Of a DNA stretch of 64,000 nt, positions 22,285-32,815 are shown in pieces. Position numbers and translations under genes: made by a program. Each line of letters begins with the position of its first letter. The stretch's first letter is position 1. The notes under the pieces are model-generated. The model was not told the DNA's origin. It searched no databases and was given only the letters and a program-made list of their open reading frames with translations. Source of the stretch: Spongiibacter tropicus DSM 19543 (GTDB lineage: Bacteria > Pseudomonadota > Gammaproteobacteria > Pseudomonadales > Spongiibacteraceae); the NCBI RefSeq assembly GCF_000420325.1, contig NZ_ATUS01000006.1, positions 2,501 through 66,500 of the forward strand, read 5' to 3'.

Positions 22285-25113
22285 TTAGCGCTGCAGCAGC
22301 GGTTTGAGAAATTGTCCGGTATGTGACTGAGCTTGTTCGGCGACGTGTTCGGGGGTCCCTTCGGCAATGATTTGTCCGCCGCCACTGCCGCCTTCGGGGC
22401 CGAGGTCGATCAGCCAGTCTGCGGTTTTGATCACGTCCAGGTTGTGTTCAATGACAACGACGGTGTTGCCGTGATCGCGCAGCCGGTGAAGAACGCTAAG
22501 CAATAGCTGAATGTCTTCAAAATGCAGGCCGGTGGTCGGCTCGTCCAAAATATAAAGGGTTTTTCCGGTGTCTCGCTTCGACAGTTCTTTGGCGAGTTTG
22601 ACCCGCTGGGCTTCGCCCCCGGACAGGGTGGTGGCGGCTTGGCCTAACCGAATATAGCTCAGACCAACATCCATTAATGTTTGCAGTTTTTTGGCGATGG
22701 CTGGGACATTCTCGAAGAAGCTATTGGCATCCTCCACTGTCATTTCCAGTACTTCGTGAATATTTTTTCCCTTGTACAGAATGTCCAGTGTTTCCCGGTT
22801 ATAGCGTTTGCCCTGACAGATTTCGCAAGCCACATAGATATCTGGCAAGAAGTGCATTTCCACTTTGGTGACGCCGTCTCCCTGACAGGCTTCGCAGCGA
22901 CCGCCCTTCACGTTAAAGCTGAAGCGTCCCACTTTGTAACCGCGGGAGCGGGCTTCCTGTGTGCCGGCGAACAGTTCACGGATGGGCGTGAAGATCCCTG
23001 TATAGGTTGCTGGATTGGAGCGAGGCGTTCTGCCAATAGGGCTTTGGTCAATGTCGATGCACTTGTCGACGAGCTCCAGGCCCCGGATATCTGCATAGGG
23101 GGCGGGTTTGAGCGTTGTCGCGCCGTTCAGCGTGGTAGCGGCTATTGGGTAGAGGGTGTGGTTGATCAGTGTCGACTTTCCGGAGCCGGAGACGCCGGTA
23201 ATGCAGGTCATCAATCCGAGCGGGATGTTCAGGTTCACGTCTTGCAGGTTATTACCGATTGCGCCTTCCAGGTGAAGGTAGCGCTTCGGATCCGGCTGGT
23301 GGCGTTGCTCCGGGAGAGCGATGGCGCGACGCCCGCTGAGGTAGTCTCCGGTGAGAGAGTTTTTGTTGTTGAGAATGGCGTCGAGGTCGCCCTCGGCGAC
23401 AACCTGGCCGCCGTGGACACCGGCGCGTGGGCCGATGTCGATAATGTGGTCGGCTGTGCGAATTGCATCCTCGTCGTGTTCCACCACAATCACCGTATTG
23501 CCGATATCCCGAAGGTGACGGAGCGTATTGAGCAGTCGCTCGTTATCGCGTTGATGCAGCCCTATGGAGGGTTCGTCGAGAATGTACATCACGCCGACCA
23601 GTCCGGCGCCAATTTGGCTGGCGAGACGGATGCGTTGCGCTTCGCCGCCGGACAGTGTGTCGGCACTGCGGCTGAGGCTGAGATAGTTGAGGCCAACGTC
23701 GACGAGGAAGCGCAGGCGATCATTAATTTCCTTGAGAATTTTTTCAGCGATCTGTGCGCGGCGACCTGTCAGTGCCAGCTCGCTGAAATATTGCTGTGCT
23801 TTGCCGACCGGCATTTCCGTAATATCTGGCAGCGTGTTGTCGTCGATGAACACATGCCGCGCTTCGCGGCGCAGGCGAGTCCCCTTGCAGTCAGGGCAGG
23901 AGTGGGTGCTGAGATACTTGGCGAGTTCTTCGCGCACCGTCTGGGACTCGGTATCGCGGTAGCGCCGTTCCATGTTGGGGATGACGCCCTCAAAGCGATG
24001 CTTTCTTTGGAAGCTGTCGCCCCTGTCATTGATGTAGGTGAAACTGATTTCTTCGTCACCGCTGCCGTGAAGAATGGCTTTCTGATGCGCTTTTGACAGT
24101 TCTTCGAAGGGGGCGTCAATGTCGAAGCCGTAGTGATCGGCAAGCGATTGCAGCATGTGAAAATAGTAAACGCTGCGGCGATCCCAGCCGCGGATCGCAC
24201 CAGTAGACAGGCTGGCCTCGGGGTGCTGGACGATCATTGCTTCATCGAAATACTGGCGGATGCCGAGCCCGTCGCAGCTGCCGCAGGCGCCTTGGGGGCT
24301 GTTAAAGGAGAACAGTCGCGGTTCGAGCTCGCTGAGGCTGTAGCCACAGTGAGGGCAGGCAAACTTGGCAGAAAAGTTCAGTTCGGGAGCGTCGGGTGCA
24401 TCCATGTCGGCAATGCTGGCGATGCCGTCGCTTAGCTCAAGCGCCGTTTCGAAGGACTCAGCCAGTCGTTGGGCGAGATCATCTCTTACCTTGAAGCGGT
24501 CGACGACCACGTCGATGCTGTGCTTCTTCTTTTTGTCCAGCTCTGGCGCGTCGTCCAGGTCTACGACAATGCTGTCTATGCGCGCCCTGACGAAGCCCTG
24601 GCTGCGCAGTTTGTCGAGCACGTGGAGATGTTCGCCTTTGCGATTTTTTATGACGGGGGCGAGCAGCATCAGCTTGCTGCCTTCCGGTTGTGCCAGAACT
24701 GTGTCGACCATTTGGCTGACGGTTTGGGCGGCGAGTGGCGCGTCGTGGTCTGGGCAGCGCGGCTCGCCAACACGTGCGAAGAGCAGTCGGAGGTAGTCGT
24801 ATATCTCGGTAATCGTTCCGACGGTAGAGCGCGGGTTGTGTGACGTCGACTTCTGCTCAATGGAAATAGCTGGCGAGAGCCCGTCGATATGGTCGACATC
24901 CGGCTTTTCCATCATTGACAGAAACTGCCTGGCGTAGGTCGACAGGGATTCCACATAGCGCCGCTGGCCTTCTGCGTATAGCGTATCGAAGGCGAGCGAA
25001 GATTTTCCCGAGCCGGATAAGCCGGTGATGACCACCAGTTTGTCGCGGGGGATTTCCAGGTCGATGTTTTTCAGATTGTGGGTGCGAGCCCCGCGAACGA
25101 TAATCCGATCCAT
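22285..25113 (-). CDS. uvrA: Excinuclease ABC subunit A
   Basis: 942 residues from the ATG at 25113 ([15 protein letters not shown]); E. coli UvrA has 940. It is the damage-sensing ATPase of nucleotide excision repair. Two ABC modules show Walker [21 protein letters not shown] and [10 protein letters not shown], and two LSGGEAQR signatures. Zinc-binding cysteine sets are visible (CPHCG.., [22 protein letters not shown]). The frame is open about 75 codons upstream, but that part lacks family similarity and covers the promoter. A TTGCGC-18-TATAAT promoter is present; no CTGT-N8-ACAG LexA box is seen. Confidence 0.98.
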   Translation of the reverse strand: MDRIIVRGARTHNLKNIDLEIPRDKLVVITGLSGSGKSSLAFDTLYAEGQRRYVESLSTYARQFLSMMEKPDVDHIDGLSPAISIEQKSTSHNPRSTVGTITEIYDYLRLLFARVGEPRCPDHDAPLAAQTVSQMVDTVLAQPEGSKLMLLAPVIKNRKGEHLHVLDKLRSQGFVRARIDSIVVDLDDAPELDKKKKHSIDVVVDRFKVRDDLAQRLAESFETALELSDGIASIADMDAPDAPELNFSAKFACPHCGYSLSELEPRLFSFNSPQGACGSCDGLGIRQYFDEAMIVQHPEASLSTGAIRGWDRRSVYYFHMLQSLADHYGFDIDAPFEELSKAHQKAILHGSGDEEISFTYINDRGDSFQRKHRFEGVIPNMERRYRDTESQTVREELAKYLSTHSCPDCKGTRLRREARHVFIDDNTLPDITEMPVGKAQQYFSELALTGRRAQIAEKILKEINDRLRFLVDVGLNYLSLSRSADTLSGGEAQRIRLASQIGAGLVGVMYILDEPSIGLHQRDNERLLNTLRHLRDIGNTVIVVEHDEDAIRTADHIIDIGPRAGVHGGQVVAEGDLDAILNNKNSLTGDYLSGRRAIALPEQRHQPDPKRYLHLEGAIGNNLQDVNLNIPLGLMTCITGVSGSGKSTLINHTLYPIAATTLNGATTLKPAPYADIRGLELVDKCIDIDQSPIGRTPRSNPATYTGIFTPIRELFAGTQEARSRGYKVGRFSFNVKGGRCEACQGDGVTKVEMHFLPDIYVACEICQGKRYNRETLDILYKGKNIHEVLEMTVEDANSFFENVPAIAKKLQTLMDVGLSYIRLGQAATTLSGGEAQRVKLAKELSKRDTGKTLYILDEPTTGLHFEDIQLLLSVLHRLRDHGNTVVVIEHNLDVIKTADWLIDLGPEGGSGGGQIIAEGTPEHVAEQAQSHTGQFLKPLLQR

Positions 25114-25140
25114 TGATAATCCCGTCTGGATAAACGGCCC

Positions 25141-25170
25141 ATTATACGGGCCTGTTTGAAGGGGGCGCAA
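25141..25170 (-). promoter_or_regulatory. Probable uvrA promoter
   Basis: On the minus strand TTGCGC (25170-25165), 18-base spacer, then a consensus TATAAT (25146-25141), 28 bases before the uvrA ATG. The inverted repeat GGCCC/GGGCC flanks the -10 box. Confidence 0.6.
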
Positions 25171-25264
25171 AGTCCAAAGCGGCTTATTGCTACGGTTTTT
25201 TAGCCCGTCCTGAACTGATAGACTACGGGCCGGATTAACTTCTCGATTCAGGACAACTCCACTT

Positions 25265-26632
25265 TTGAATCCCCCTTCGTCGATGTCTGCGCTTGAGCGT
25301 CGTGCTGTTGCCGCCTTGGCCTGTCTGTATGTATTCCGCATGCTGGGCTTGTTTATGCTGCTGCCCGTATTGCCGCTGTACGCCGCTGACTACGCCTTGA
25401 GTACGCCGGTGCTGGTTGGCTTGGCGCTCGGGATCTATGGTCTGGGGCAGGCGCTGCTACAAATCCCGTTGGGTATGCTGTCTGACCGTGTCGGTCGCAA
25501 GCCGGTCATCATCGGTGGCTTGCTGCTGTTTGCCGCCGGCGGTCTGCTGGCAGCGTCGGCGGAGTCAATTTTTACTGTGATCCTGGGGCGCTTGTTGCAG
25601 GGAGCTGGAGCTATTGCCAGTACCCTCACCGCGACTGTTGCCGACTTGACCCGAGAGCAGCATCGCAGCAAGGCGATGGCGGTAATCGGCATGAGTATCG
25701 GTGTCTCGTTCGGGATAGCGATGGTCATTGGTCCCGGAATCGCTTCGGTAGCGGGAATTTCCGGATTGTTTTTGGTTACGGCTGCGCTCGCCGGGGTTGG
25801 TGTGGTGATCACCTTGACGCTGATCCCGTCGCCGCAGGTGCAGTTGCGTGATCCGAGAAGCCAGCCCCTGGCGGGTATGCTGATAAGGTGCTTGCAGACG
25901 CCGGACCTGATGCGGTTGAACATCGGGGTGTTTGTACTGCATGCCGCCATGATGGCGCTGTTTCTGATTATCCCCGGCAGGCTGCAGGACCTCGGCATGG
26001 TTCCCGAGCATCACTGGTATATGTATCTCCCCGTGATGGCTGGTGCCTTTGTATTAATGGTGCCGGGCATTATTCTGGCAGAGACGCGCCAATGGCATAC
26101 CCGCATGCTGCGTATCGCCATCATCTTACTGATTCTGATTGAGCTGGCGGCGGCCGTCATGCCGACAACGCTGCTGACGGTCACGGTTGTCCTGTTGATA
26201 TTCTTCACGGGGTTCAACTACCTCGAGGCCTCGCTGCCTGCCTTGCTGAGTCGCATTGCTTATGCCGGAGGTAAGGGTACGGCGATGGGGGTTTTTGCCA
26301 GCTTTCAATTCCTCGGGGCTTTTTGTGGCGGTGCACTGGGCGGTTGGCTGCTGGGCCACTGGGGCGAAGCAGCGGTCTTTCTTGCGGCGGCGCTGGCGGC
26401 GGTGGTCTGGTTGTTATGCACCCGACACATGGCGCTGCCTGCGCGTAATATCAGCCTGAGCTTGCGCTGGCACAGCGGGGAGTGGACGGCGGATCGACTC
26501 AAAAGTGAAGTTCTCGCTTTACCCGGAGCCATGGATATGACGGTTTTCGAACTGCAGTCGCAAGCCTATTTGCGCGTTGAACAGGGCTTCGATACCAAGC
26601 TCTTGCCAGCCGGAATCGACGTGCACGAGTAA
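25265..26632 (+). CDS. MFS transporter, drug efflux-like
   Basis: 455 residues. Twelve hydrophobic segments fit a major facilitator family transporter in the inner membrane. The loop 2-3 signature is clear ([16 protein letters not shown], residues about 75-90), and motif C-like glycine/proline-rich helices follow, as in proton-coupled drug exporters. A cytoplasmic tail of about 65 residues ends IDVHE. The TTG at 25265 has AGGA 11 bases upstream; the ATG at 25283 is the alternative start. An MFS gene between uvrA and ssb is also known in Pseudomonas. The substrate cannot be told from sequence. Confidence 0.85.
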   Translation: MNPPSSMSALERRAVAALACLYVFRMLGLFMLLPVLPLYAADYALSTPVLVGLALGIYGLGQALLQIPLGMLSDRVGRKPVIIGGLLLFAAGGLLAASAESIFTVILGRLLQGAGAIASTLTATVADLTREQHRSKAMAVIGMSIGVSFGIAMVIGPGIASVAGISGLFLVTAALAGVGVVITLTLIPSPQVQLRDPRSQPLAGMLIRCLQTPDLMRLNIGVFVLHAAMMALFLIIPGRLQDLGMVPEHHWYMYLPVMAGAFVLMVPGIILAETRQWHTRMLRIAIILLILIELAAAVMPTTLLTVTVVLLIFFTGFNYLEASLPALLSRIAYAGGKGTAMGVFASFQFLGAFCGGALGGWLLGHWGEAAVFLAAALAAVVWLLCTRHMALPARNISLSLRWHSGEWTADRLKSEVLALPGAMDMTVFELQSQAYLRVEQGFDTKLLPAGIDVHE

Positions 26633-26711
26633 TGACGCCTTCGGCCTCTATCCGGTATAGTGAGTTTTCGTCGCAGGGCTTGAACAGCAGACAAATAACA
26701 GGAGACAGCGC

Positions 26712-27227
26712 ATGGCGCGTGGGATAAACAAAGTAATCTTGGTCGGAAATCTGGGGCAGGACCCCGAAACCCGATACATGCCCTCGGGTGGCGCGGTCAC
26801 CAACGTTACGCTTGCTACCAGTGAAAGCTGGAAGGACAAGCAGACCGGTCAGCCCCAGGAGCGTACCGAGTGGCACCGCGTGGTGTTTTTCAACCGTTTG
26901 GCTGAGATCGCGGGTGAATACCTGAAGAAAGGTTCCAAGGTTTACGTGGAAGGCTCGCTGCGCACCCGCAAATGGCAGGATCAAAGTGGCCAGGATCGTT
27001 ATACCACCGAGATCGTTGCGGCCGAGATGCAAATGCTCGACAGCCGCGGTGGCGGTGGTATGGGCGGCGGCTATGGCGATGACAGTTATAATCAGGCGCC
27101 GGCTCCACAGCAGCAACGCCGTCAGGCACCTCCGCAGGCTCAACAGCGCCCAGCACCTCAGCAGGCGCCTGCAGCACAGCCGCCGGCCGGTGGCTTTGAC
27201 GATTTCGACGACGACATCCCGTTTTAA
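26712..27227 (+). CDS. ssb: Single-stranded DNA-binding protein
   Basis: 171 residues. An N-terminal OB fold (about 1-112, [22 protein letters not shown]), a Gly/Gln/Pro-rich linker and the acidic C-terminal tip DDFDDDIPF that recruits repair and replication proteins. RBS AGGAGA lies seven bases before the ATG. Linked with uvrA as in many gammaproteobacteria, though here on opposite strands with a transporter between. Confidence 0.98.
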   Translation: MARGINKVILVGNLGQDPETRYMPSGGAVTNVTLATSESWKDKQTGQPQERTEWHRVVFFNRLAEIAGEYLKKGSKVYVEGSLRTRKWQDQSGQDRYTTEIVAAEMQMLDSRGGGGMGGGYGDDSYNQAPAPQQQRRQAPPQAQQRPAPQQAPAAQPPAGGFDDFDDDIPF

Positions 27228-27314
27228 TTCATGTTTACGCATAGCCTTTCTCTGTGCGTAGTGCTTAGCGGTCGCCTACGAGAATCGCTTCTTCCGTTTA
27301 CACGAGGGTGTTAA

Positions 27315-28151
27315 GTGAGCGTTCTGTTGTTGTGCGAAGATCGCACGCTCGCCACTGCGCTGGATAGTCAACTGAGTTCACGGGGGAGAGCGCTGAAGCG
27401 GCTCTCCGCCGATGAGCTGCTCGCCGACCCGGCGTTGGCCGATGGCGCCATCCTTATCAATGCTCTGTTGATACCCGGTGAGGCGGTTGGCCCCAGTCTG
27501 CCGCTGGTTCAGAAGAATCTCCTGTCATTGCTGGCGTCGCGGTTGCAATGCTATATCGCGCTCAGCGATGCCCGGGTGCTGGAGGGCTTGGATGCCGACA
27601 CAGCGCTGACCGAAAATGTAACCCCCGCAGCCATGACCGTTGAGGCTCAGCGACTGGCAGAGATGGAAGAGGGGCTGTTGTCGGCCCCCTGCCAGTCACT
27701 GGTCTTGCGAGCAGGCCCGTTGATCGCTTCTTCGGGAGAGAATTTTCTGGCCGCTTTACTCGAGAGCCTGATGGCCGGCGAGGTTGTCGGCTTGCGCAAT
27801 GCAGGACAGAGCTGTCCTACGCCGGTCAGTGATCTGGCGCGCGTATTGTCTGCCATGGTCGACCAGTTAACCTGCGGTGCGCCCTGTCGCGGAATTTACC
27901 ATTACCAGAGCAGTGGCAGTTGCAGCGCCTACGCCTTTGCTGAAATCGCCTATGCCCACGCCAGTCAGTACCTGGCCAATGCCCCCGACATTGTCGAGGA
28001 TCCGCGCGGCTGGGACTGGCCCGCTGAATTGCCGGTGTTGCAGTGTGAACGCCTGCTGAGAAATTTTGGTATCAAGCAGTTGCCGTGGCGGGCATGGCTG
28101 CCCAAATTAATAAAAAGTCTTTGTGAGGACGCGTCGAATGAGTGCCTCTGA
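27315..28151 (+). CDS. Degenerate RmlD-like (sugar nucleotide-binding family) protein
   Basis: 278 residues, GTG start. The middle and C-terminal parts resemble the RmlD dTDP-4-dehydrorhamnose reductase family: CPTPVSDLARVLSAM recalls the substrate-binding (T)PT(x)VxDLA segment, and GIYHYQSSGSCSAYAFAEIA the GIYH.. segment. The N-terminal Rossmann region lacks a clear GxxGxxG, and I see no YxxxK catalytic pair. It may therefore be a non-catalytic relative. It overlaps the moaB start by 14 bases and so is probably cotranscribed with moaB-moeA. Function unknown. Confidence 0.7.
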   Translation: MSVLLLCEDRTLATALDSQLSSRGRALKRLSADELLADPALADGAILINALLIPGEAVGPSLPLVQKNLLSLLASRLQCYIALSDARVLEGLDADTALTENVTPAAMTVEAQRLAEMEEGLLSAPCQSLVLRAGPLIASSGENFLAALLESLMAGEVVGLRNAGQSCPTPVSDLARVLSAMVDQLTCGAPCRGIYHYQSSGSCSAYAFAEIAYAHASQYLANAPDIVEDPRGWDWPAELPVLQCERLLRNFGIKQLPWRAWLPKLIKSLCEDASNECL

Positions 28152-28659
28152 TATCTTGATACCCCTGAAGCTCGCCGTGTTGACGGTGTCGGATACCCGC
28201 GACGAGTCGAGCGACAGCTCGGGCGCCTATCTGGTCGAGTCATTGCAGGAAGCAGGGCATACCCTGACTGATAAGCAGATCGTCAAAGATGATATCTACC
28301 AGATACGCGCGGTTATCTCGGCCTGGATCGCTAGCCCGCAGGTTGACGCTGTGCTGGTTACCGGTGGCACCGGATTTTCCGGGCGGGATTCCACCCCTGA
28401 GGCTGTTTCGGTACTGTTTGACAAGCAGATTGAGGGCTTTGGTGAAGTCTTTCGCGCAGTCTCCTACACCGAGATTGGCTCCTCAACCCTACAGTCGCGT
28501 GCGCTGGCTGGGTTTGCCAACAATACGGTCATTTTCTGTATGCCAGGCTCTACCGGCGCTTGTCGCACAGCCTGGACATCGCTGATCCGCGAGCAGCTCG
28601 ACAGCCGCCACCGGCCCTGCAACTTTGTCGGGGTACTGAATACCCGGGCGCACAATTAG
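28138..28659 (+). CDS. moaB: Molybdenum cofactor biosynthesis protein B
   Basis: 173 residues from the ATG at 28138. MoaB/MogA-fold protein that binds molybdopterin; its exact step is MogA-like adenylylation or an accessory role. The motif VTGGTGFSGRDSTPEAV and the C-terminal GSTGACRTAW are conserved. The frame extends five codons upstream, but the ATG fits family starts. It overlaps the preceding gene by 14 bases and ends one base before moeA. Confidence 0.95.
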   Translation: MSASDILIPLKLAVLTVSDTRDESSDSSGAYLVESLQEAGHTLTDKQIVKDDIYQIRAVISAWIASPQVDAVLVTGGTGFSGRDSTPEAVSVLFDKQIEGFGEVFRAVSYTEIGSSTLQSRALAGFANNTVIFCMPGSTGACRTAWTSLIREQLDSRHRPCNFVGVLNTRAHN

Positions 28660-28660
28660 T

Positions 28661-29869
28661 ATGGCACTACTGGAGGATGTCGGCACCGTTCAGCAGCGGT
28701 TGCTGAGCGATGCGTCACTGCTCTCGACGGAGCCTTGCTCGATTGCCGAGGCGGCCGGGCGCATTCTGCGTGAAGATATCCCTGCCCCCTTGGACGTTCC
28801 TCCTCATGACAATAGTGCCATGGACGGATATGCCGTGCGGCGGGCGGACCTGCTCGACGGTCGTCCGCTGCCTGTCAGTCAGCGCGTTCCTGCCGGCGCC
28901 GCCCCGGAGGCGCTGATGCCGGGCACCGCGGCACGTATCTTCACTGGCGCGGTGATTCCTCCGGGGGCAGACTGTGTGTTGGCTCAAGAGGATTGCTGGC
29001 TGGAGGATGAGCAGCTTTGTACCGACCTCCGCCCTGTGGCTGCCCAGCATATTCGCCCCAGGGGCCAAGATATTCGCCGCGGGCAGTCGCTCCTCTCGGC
29101 GGGCAAGCGTCTAAGCTCTGTCGATGTGGGGCTGTTGGCATCGGTGGGTATTGCTGAGTGTCGAGTGTCGCGACCGATTCGCGTCGCGCTGCTGTCGACT
29201 GGCGATGAGTTGCGATCTCCCGGTGAGCCGCTGGCTGCCGGGCAAATCTACAACAGTAATCGCCCGATGCTGTCCTCGTTGCTGCGATCAATGGGCTGCG
29301 AGGTCCGGGATATGGGGCTGGTCGCAGACAGTGCTGAGGCAACGGCCAGTGCGCTGACGAGCGCGGCCCGCGATGCGGATCTGGTGCTGAGTACCGGTGG
29401 TGTCTCCGTGGGCGAAGAAGACCATGTGAAGGCGCAGGTCGAAAAGCTCGGCGCGCTGAAAGTCTGGCGGCTGGCCATCAAACCCGGTAAGCCACTGGCC
29501 TATGGCGATATTCACGGTGTGCCGTTTTTCGGTTTGCCGGGCAACCCGGTATCCAGCTTCGTCACCTTCTGTCTACTGGTTCGCCCCTATTTGCTGGCGA
29601 TGCAGGGCTATGCTTCCCCCCTGCCGCAAACGCGTATTGCCGAGGCAGACTTTGACTGGCCGAAGGCCGGCAGCCGTCAGGAATACCTGCGTGTGACGGT
29701 ATCGGAGCGGGACGGCAGTCCTCGTCTCAGCCTGTTTCCTCAACAGAGCTCTGGCGCGCTGACGTCGGTGGCCTACAGCAATGCGCTGGCGATAATACCT
29801 ATCGGTACGACGCTAAGTCGGGGCGATCGGGTCGACTATATTCCCTTCGCAGAACTCGGGGTGGAGTAG
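28661..29869 (+). CDS. moeA: Molybdopterin molybdenumtransferase MoeA
   Basis: 402 residues. It inserts molybdate into adenylylated molybdopterin to form Moco. PPHDNSAMDGYAVR (near 45-58), TGAVIPPGADCV, STGDEL, LSTGGVSVGEEDHV and LPGNPVSSFV are all in order. Translationally coupled to moaB. No molybdoenzyme is encoded in the window. Confidence 0.97.
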   Translation: MALLEDVGTVQQRLLSDASLLSTEPCSIAEAAGRILREDIPAPLDVPPHDNSAMDGYAVRRADLLDGRPLPVSQRVPAGAAPEALMPGTAARIFTGAVIPPGADCVLAQEDCWLEDEQLCTDLRPVAAQHIRPRGQDIRRGQSLLSAGKRLSSVDVGLLASVGIAECRVSRPIRVALLSTGDELRSPGEPLAAGQIYNSNRPMLSSLLRSMGCEVRDMGLVADSAEATASALTSAARDADLVLSTGGVSVGEEDHVKAQVEKLGALKVWRLAIKPGKPLAYGDIHGVPFFGLPGNPVSSFVTFCLLVRPYLLAMQGYASPLPQTRIAEADFDWPKAGSRQEYLRVTVSERDGSPRLSLFPQQSSGALTSVAYSNALAIIPIGTTLSRGDRVDYIPFAELGVE

Positions 29870-29895
29870 TCAGCGTTGCTCGAATGATCGTGCAC

Positions 29896-29925
29896 AAAAA
29901 AAGCCCGCTAAGTAGCGGGCTTTTT
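29896..29925. terminator. Bidirectional terminator between moeA and fabB
   Basis: Arms GCCCGCTA and TAGCGGGC separated by AG, flanked by A and T tracts. Serves the convergent moeA and fabB genes. Confidence 0.9.
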
Positions 29926-29942
29926 GTTTCTCTGCCTTGCGG

Positions 29943-31166
29943 TCAGTCTGTGTAGCGTTTGAACACCAGGCTGGCATTGGTGCCGCCAAAGCCAAAGCTG
30001 TTCGACATGACGGTATTGAGCTGCACATTCTCGCGCTTCTCAGTGGCAATGGGGATTCCGGCAGCCTCGCTGTCCAGCTCCTCAATATTTGCTGAGGCGG
30101 CAATGAAATTGTGTTGCATCATCAGCAGCGAGAAGATGGCTTCTTGGACACCTGTTGCGCCCAGAGAGTGCCCGGCTAGCGACTTGGTTGAACCGATAAC
30201 CGGAATAGGCTGCTCGCCATAGGCTTGCTTAATGGCTTTCAGCTCCTGCATGTCGCCTGCGGGGGTCGAGGTGCCGTGGGAGTTGATGTAGTCAACATCG
30301 CTGTTAACGCCTTGCAGAGCTAAGCGCATGCAGCGTGCTGCGCCCTCGCCGCTCGGCGCGACCATATCATAGCCGTCTGAGGTGGCGCCGTAGCCGACCA
30401 GTTCGCCGTAAATTTTTGCACCGCGGGCCTTGGCGTGTTCCAGCTCTTCCAGAACGACCATGCCCGCACCGCCGGCGATGACAAAACCATCGCGATTGGC
30501 GTCGTAGGGCCGGGAGGCTTGTTCCGGCGAGTCATTGTACTTGGTCGACAGGGCGCCCATGGCGTCGAACAGGCAGCTCAGTGTCCAGTGTTCCTCTTCG
30601 CCACCCCCGGCGAAGATAATGTCTTGCTTGCCAAGCTGGATCAGCTCAGCGGCATTGCCGATACAGTGTGCGCTGGTGGCGCAGGCGGAAGAAATCGAGT
30701 AGTTGACCCCTTTGATCTTGAACGGTGTTGCCAAGCAGGCGGAAACGGTACTGCCCATGGTTTGGGTAACACGGTAGGGGCCGACGCGTTTTACGCCGCG
30801 TTCGCGGACGATATCGGCGGATTCAATCAGGTTGGCCGATGAGGCGCCGCCGCTGCCAGCGATAATGCCGGTGCGCTCATTATCGAGGTCTTTCTCTTCC
30901 AGCCCGGCATCACTGATGGCTTCTTGCATGGCGACATAGGCGAAGGCTGCCGCGTCGCCCATAAAGCGCAGTTGTTTGCGGTCGATATGCTCTTTCAGGT
31001 CCAGGTCGCGAATCGAGCCAGAGATCTGGCTGCGAAAGCCCATTTCCTTATAGGTCTCGTTGGCGCGAATACCGGAGCTGCCGTTTTGCAGTGACGAGAG
31101 GGCCTGGCTGATATCATTGCCGATGCTGGAGACGATACCCATCCCGGTTACAACAACACGTTTCAT
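29943..31166 (-). CDS. fabB: 3-oxoacyl-ACP synthase I
   Basis: 407 residues. Condenses acyl-ACP with malonyl-ACP and is the elongating enzyme of the unsaturated fatty acid branch. The Cys-His-His triad is seen: [23 protein letters not shown] and [12 protein letters not shown]. It follows fabA by 58 bases on the same strand, the usual fabAB operon of anaerobic unsaturated fatty acid synthesis. Confidence 0.98.
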   Translation of the reverse strand: MKRVVVTGMGIVSSIGNDISQALSSLQNGSSGIRANETYKEMGFRSQISGSIRDLDLKEHIDRKQLRFMGDAAAFAYVAMQEAISDAGLEEKDLDNERTGIIAGSGGASSANLIESADIVRERGVKRVGPYRVTQTMGSTVSACLATPFKIKGVNYSISSACATSAHCIGNAAELIQLGKQDIIFAGGGEEEHWTLSCLFDAMGALSTKYNDSPEQASRPYDANRDGFVIAGGAGMVVLEELEHAKARGAKIYGELVGYGATSDGYDMVAPSGEGAARCMRLALQGVNSDVDYINSHGTSTPAGDMQELKAIKQAYGEQPIPVIGSTKSLAGHSLGATGVQEAIFSLLMMQHNFIAASANIEELDSEAAGIPIATEKRENVQLNTVMSNSFGFGGTNASLVFKRYTD

Positions 31167-31224
31167 GTTTACCTCGTTATTGTCCTGTGTTCAGTTCTAT
31201 GAGTGTTGTACTGCGGCCTGCGAC

Positions 31225-31749
31225 TCAGGCGAAGTTGGCGTCGTCCTTGAACAGGCCAACCCGCAGATCCTTGGCGGTGTAGATCACTTTGCCGTCGACA
31301 GCGACTTCGCCATCGGCGATACCCATGACCAGCTTACGCTCGATCAGGCGCTTAAAGTTCAAAGTGTAAGTGACCAGCTTGGTATCCGGAAGAATTTGTC
31401 CGGTGAACTTGATTTCACCCGCGCCGAGTGCGCGCCCCTTGCCGCCATTGCCACGCCAGCCGAGAAAAAAACCGACCAGCTGCCACATGGCATCCAGGCC
31501 GAGGCAGCCGGGCATAACGGGGTCATCGATAAAGTGGCAGTCGAAGAACCAGAGGTCCGGATGGATATCCAGTTCGGCCACCAGCTGACCCTTGCCGTAC
31601 TCGCCGCCCTCGCCGCTGATATGGGTGATGCGGTCTAGCATCAGCATGTTGTCGACGGGCAGTCGCGGGTTGCCGGGGCCGAAAAGGCGGCCGTGTCCGC
31701 AGTCGATGAGTTCTTCTTTGGTAAAGCTGTTTTTATGGGTAAGAGACAT
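31225..31749 (-). CDS. fabA: 3-hydroxydecanoyl-ACP dehydratase/isomerase
   Basis: 174 residues. Dehydrates 3-hydroxydecanoyl-ACP and isomerises trans-2 to cis-3-decenoyl-ACP, the branch point to unsaturated fatty acids. The active-site histidine lies in [15 protein letters not shown] and the aspartate in LGLDAMWQL. Divergent from galU across 222 bases. Confidence 0.98.
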   Translation of the reverse strand: MSLTHKNSFTKEELIDCGHGRLFGPGNPRLPVDNMLMLDRITHISGEGGEYGKGQLVAELDIHPDLWFFDCHFIDDPVMPGCLGLDAMWQLVGFFLGWRGNGGKGRALGAGEIKFTGQILPDTKLVTYTLNFKRLIERKLVMGIADGEVAVDGKVIYTAKDLRVGLFKDDANFA

Positions 31750-31971
31750 GAGAAATAAGACTTTTCAGTGAGAAAACAGTTGCGCGCATAGTAGCATAAG
31801 GCCCGTTCGAGCACACAAAAATGTCAACATTGGCCCAAAGATTGCTGTCACAAATTGGTAAGCCGCGCACATTAGACTGTGCGGCGATTGCGCATTCCCA
31901 GTTGTGCTGGGAGAATTCACGCGTGGGGCTCACTATGGATTGAGTCGCTTATCACAACAACAGGATTGACT
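31750..31971. other. Divergent intergenic region fabA / galU
   Basis: No gene fits here. A consensus TTGACA lies on the minus strand (forward 31822-31827), but no -10 box sits at proper spacing. A small hairpin CCCAG-TTGTG-CTGGG (31897-31911) lies in the presumed galU leader, and CGCAC/GTGCG arms at 31866-31883. I could not recognise a FabR, FadR or DesT operator by eye. Confidence 0.4.
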
Positions 31972-32808
31972 ATGATTAGAAAATGCCTCTTCCCGGTTGC
32001 CGGCTATGGCACCCGCTTCTTGCCAGCTACAAAATCAATGCCCAAAGAAATGCTGCCGATCGTGAACAAGCCGTTGGTGCAGTACGGGGTTGAAGAATCT
32101 ATTGAAGCTGGGCTGAACCAAATCGCGTTGGTAACCGGGCGTGGCAAACGGGCAATTGCTGATCATTTTGATATTAGCTTCGAACTGGAAAACCAGATTG
32201 CCGGCACCAGCAAAGAGTCCTACCTGACCAGCATCCGCAAGGTGTTGAGTGAGGGCACGTTCATGATGACCCGCCAGCGCGAGATGAAGGGCTTGGGGCA
32301 TGCCATTTTGACGGGCGAGTGTCTCGTCGGTAACGAGGCCTTCGGCGTAATCCTGTCTGACGACTTGTGTGTGAACCCCGGCGACGACGGTGTCATGACG
32401 CAAATGGTGAAGCTCTACAACCAGTTTCGCTGCAGCATTGTCGCCATTCAGGAAGTCCCGATGGAGAACATCGAAAAGTACGGTGTCATTGCCGGCGATG
32501 ACATGGGGAATGGTCTGTTCCGAGTGAAAGACATGGTTGAGAAGCCCAAGCCGGAAGATGCGCCGAGTAATTTGGCGGTGATTGGTCGCTATATTCTGAC
32601 CCCGGATATTTTTGACATTATTCGTGACACGCCCCCCGGTAAAAATGGAGAAATTCAGCTCACCGATGCCCTGATGACGCAGGCGCAGAACGGTTGTGTG
32701 CTGGCTTACAAATTCCGCGGACGCCGCTTTGACTGTGGCAGTGTGCCTGGCTTTATCGAGGCCACTAACTACGTTTACGAGAATGTTTACGAAGACGGTC
32801 AGGGCTGA
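31972..32808 (+). CDS. galU: UTP-glucose-1-phosphate uridylyltransferase
   Basis: 278 residues from the ATG at 31972. Makes UDP-glucose for LPS and other glycans. The nucleotidyltransferase signature [20 protein letters not shown] is at 9-28, with the GalU-type [10 protein letters not shown] following. Directly precedes the phosphohexomutase gene, so both enzymes feed sugar-nucleotide synthesis. Confidence 0.97.
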   Translation: MIRKCLFPVAGYGTRFLPATKSMPKEMLPIVNKPLVQYGVEESIEAGLNQIALVTGRGKRAIADHFDISFELENQIAGTSKESYLTSIRKVLSEGTFMMTRQREMKGLGHAILTGECLVGNEAFGVILSDDLCVNPGDDGVMTQMVKLYNQFRCSIVAIQEVPMENIEKYGVIAGDDMGNGLFRVKDMVEKPKPEDAPSNLAVIGRYILTPDIFDIIRDTPPGKNGEIQLTDALMTQAQNGCVLAYKFRGRRFDCGSVPGFIEATNYVYENVYEDGQG

Positions 32809-32815
32809 GGTACTT

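Noticed and set aside
22681-24096. 471-codon plus-strand frame opposite uvrA
   Set aside because: Uses the antisense of highly conserved uvrA motifs, with no start signal. UvrA on the other strand fully explains the sequence.
31822-31827. TTGACA as the fabA promoter -35 box
   Set aside because: The nearest -10-like sequences (TATGCT, TACTAT) are 23 and 28 bases away on the minus strand, too far for a normal sigma-70 promoter.
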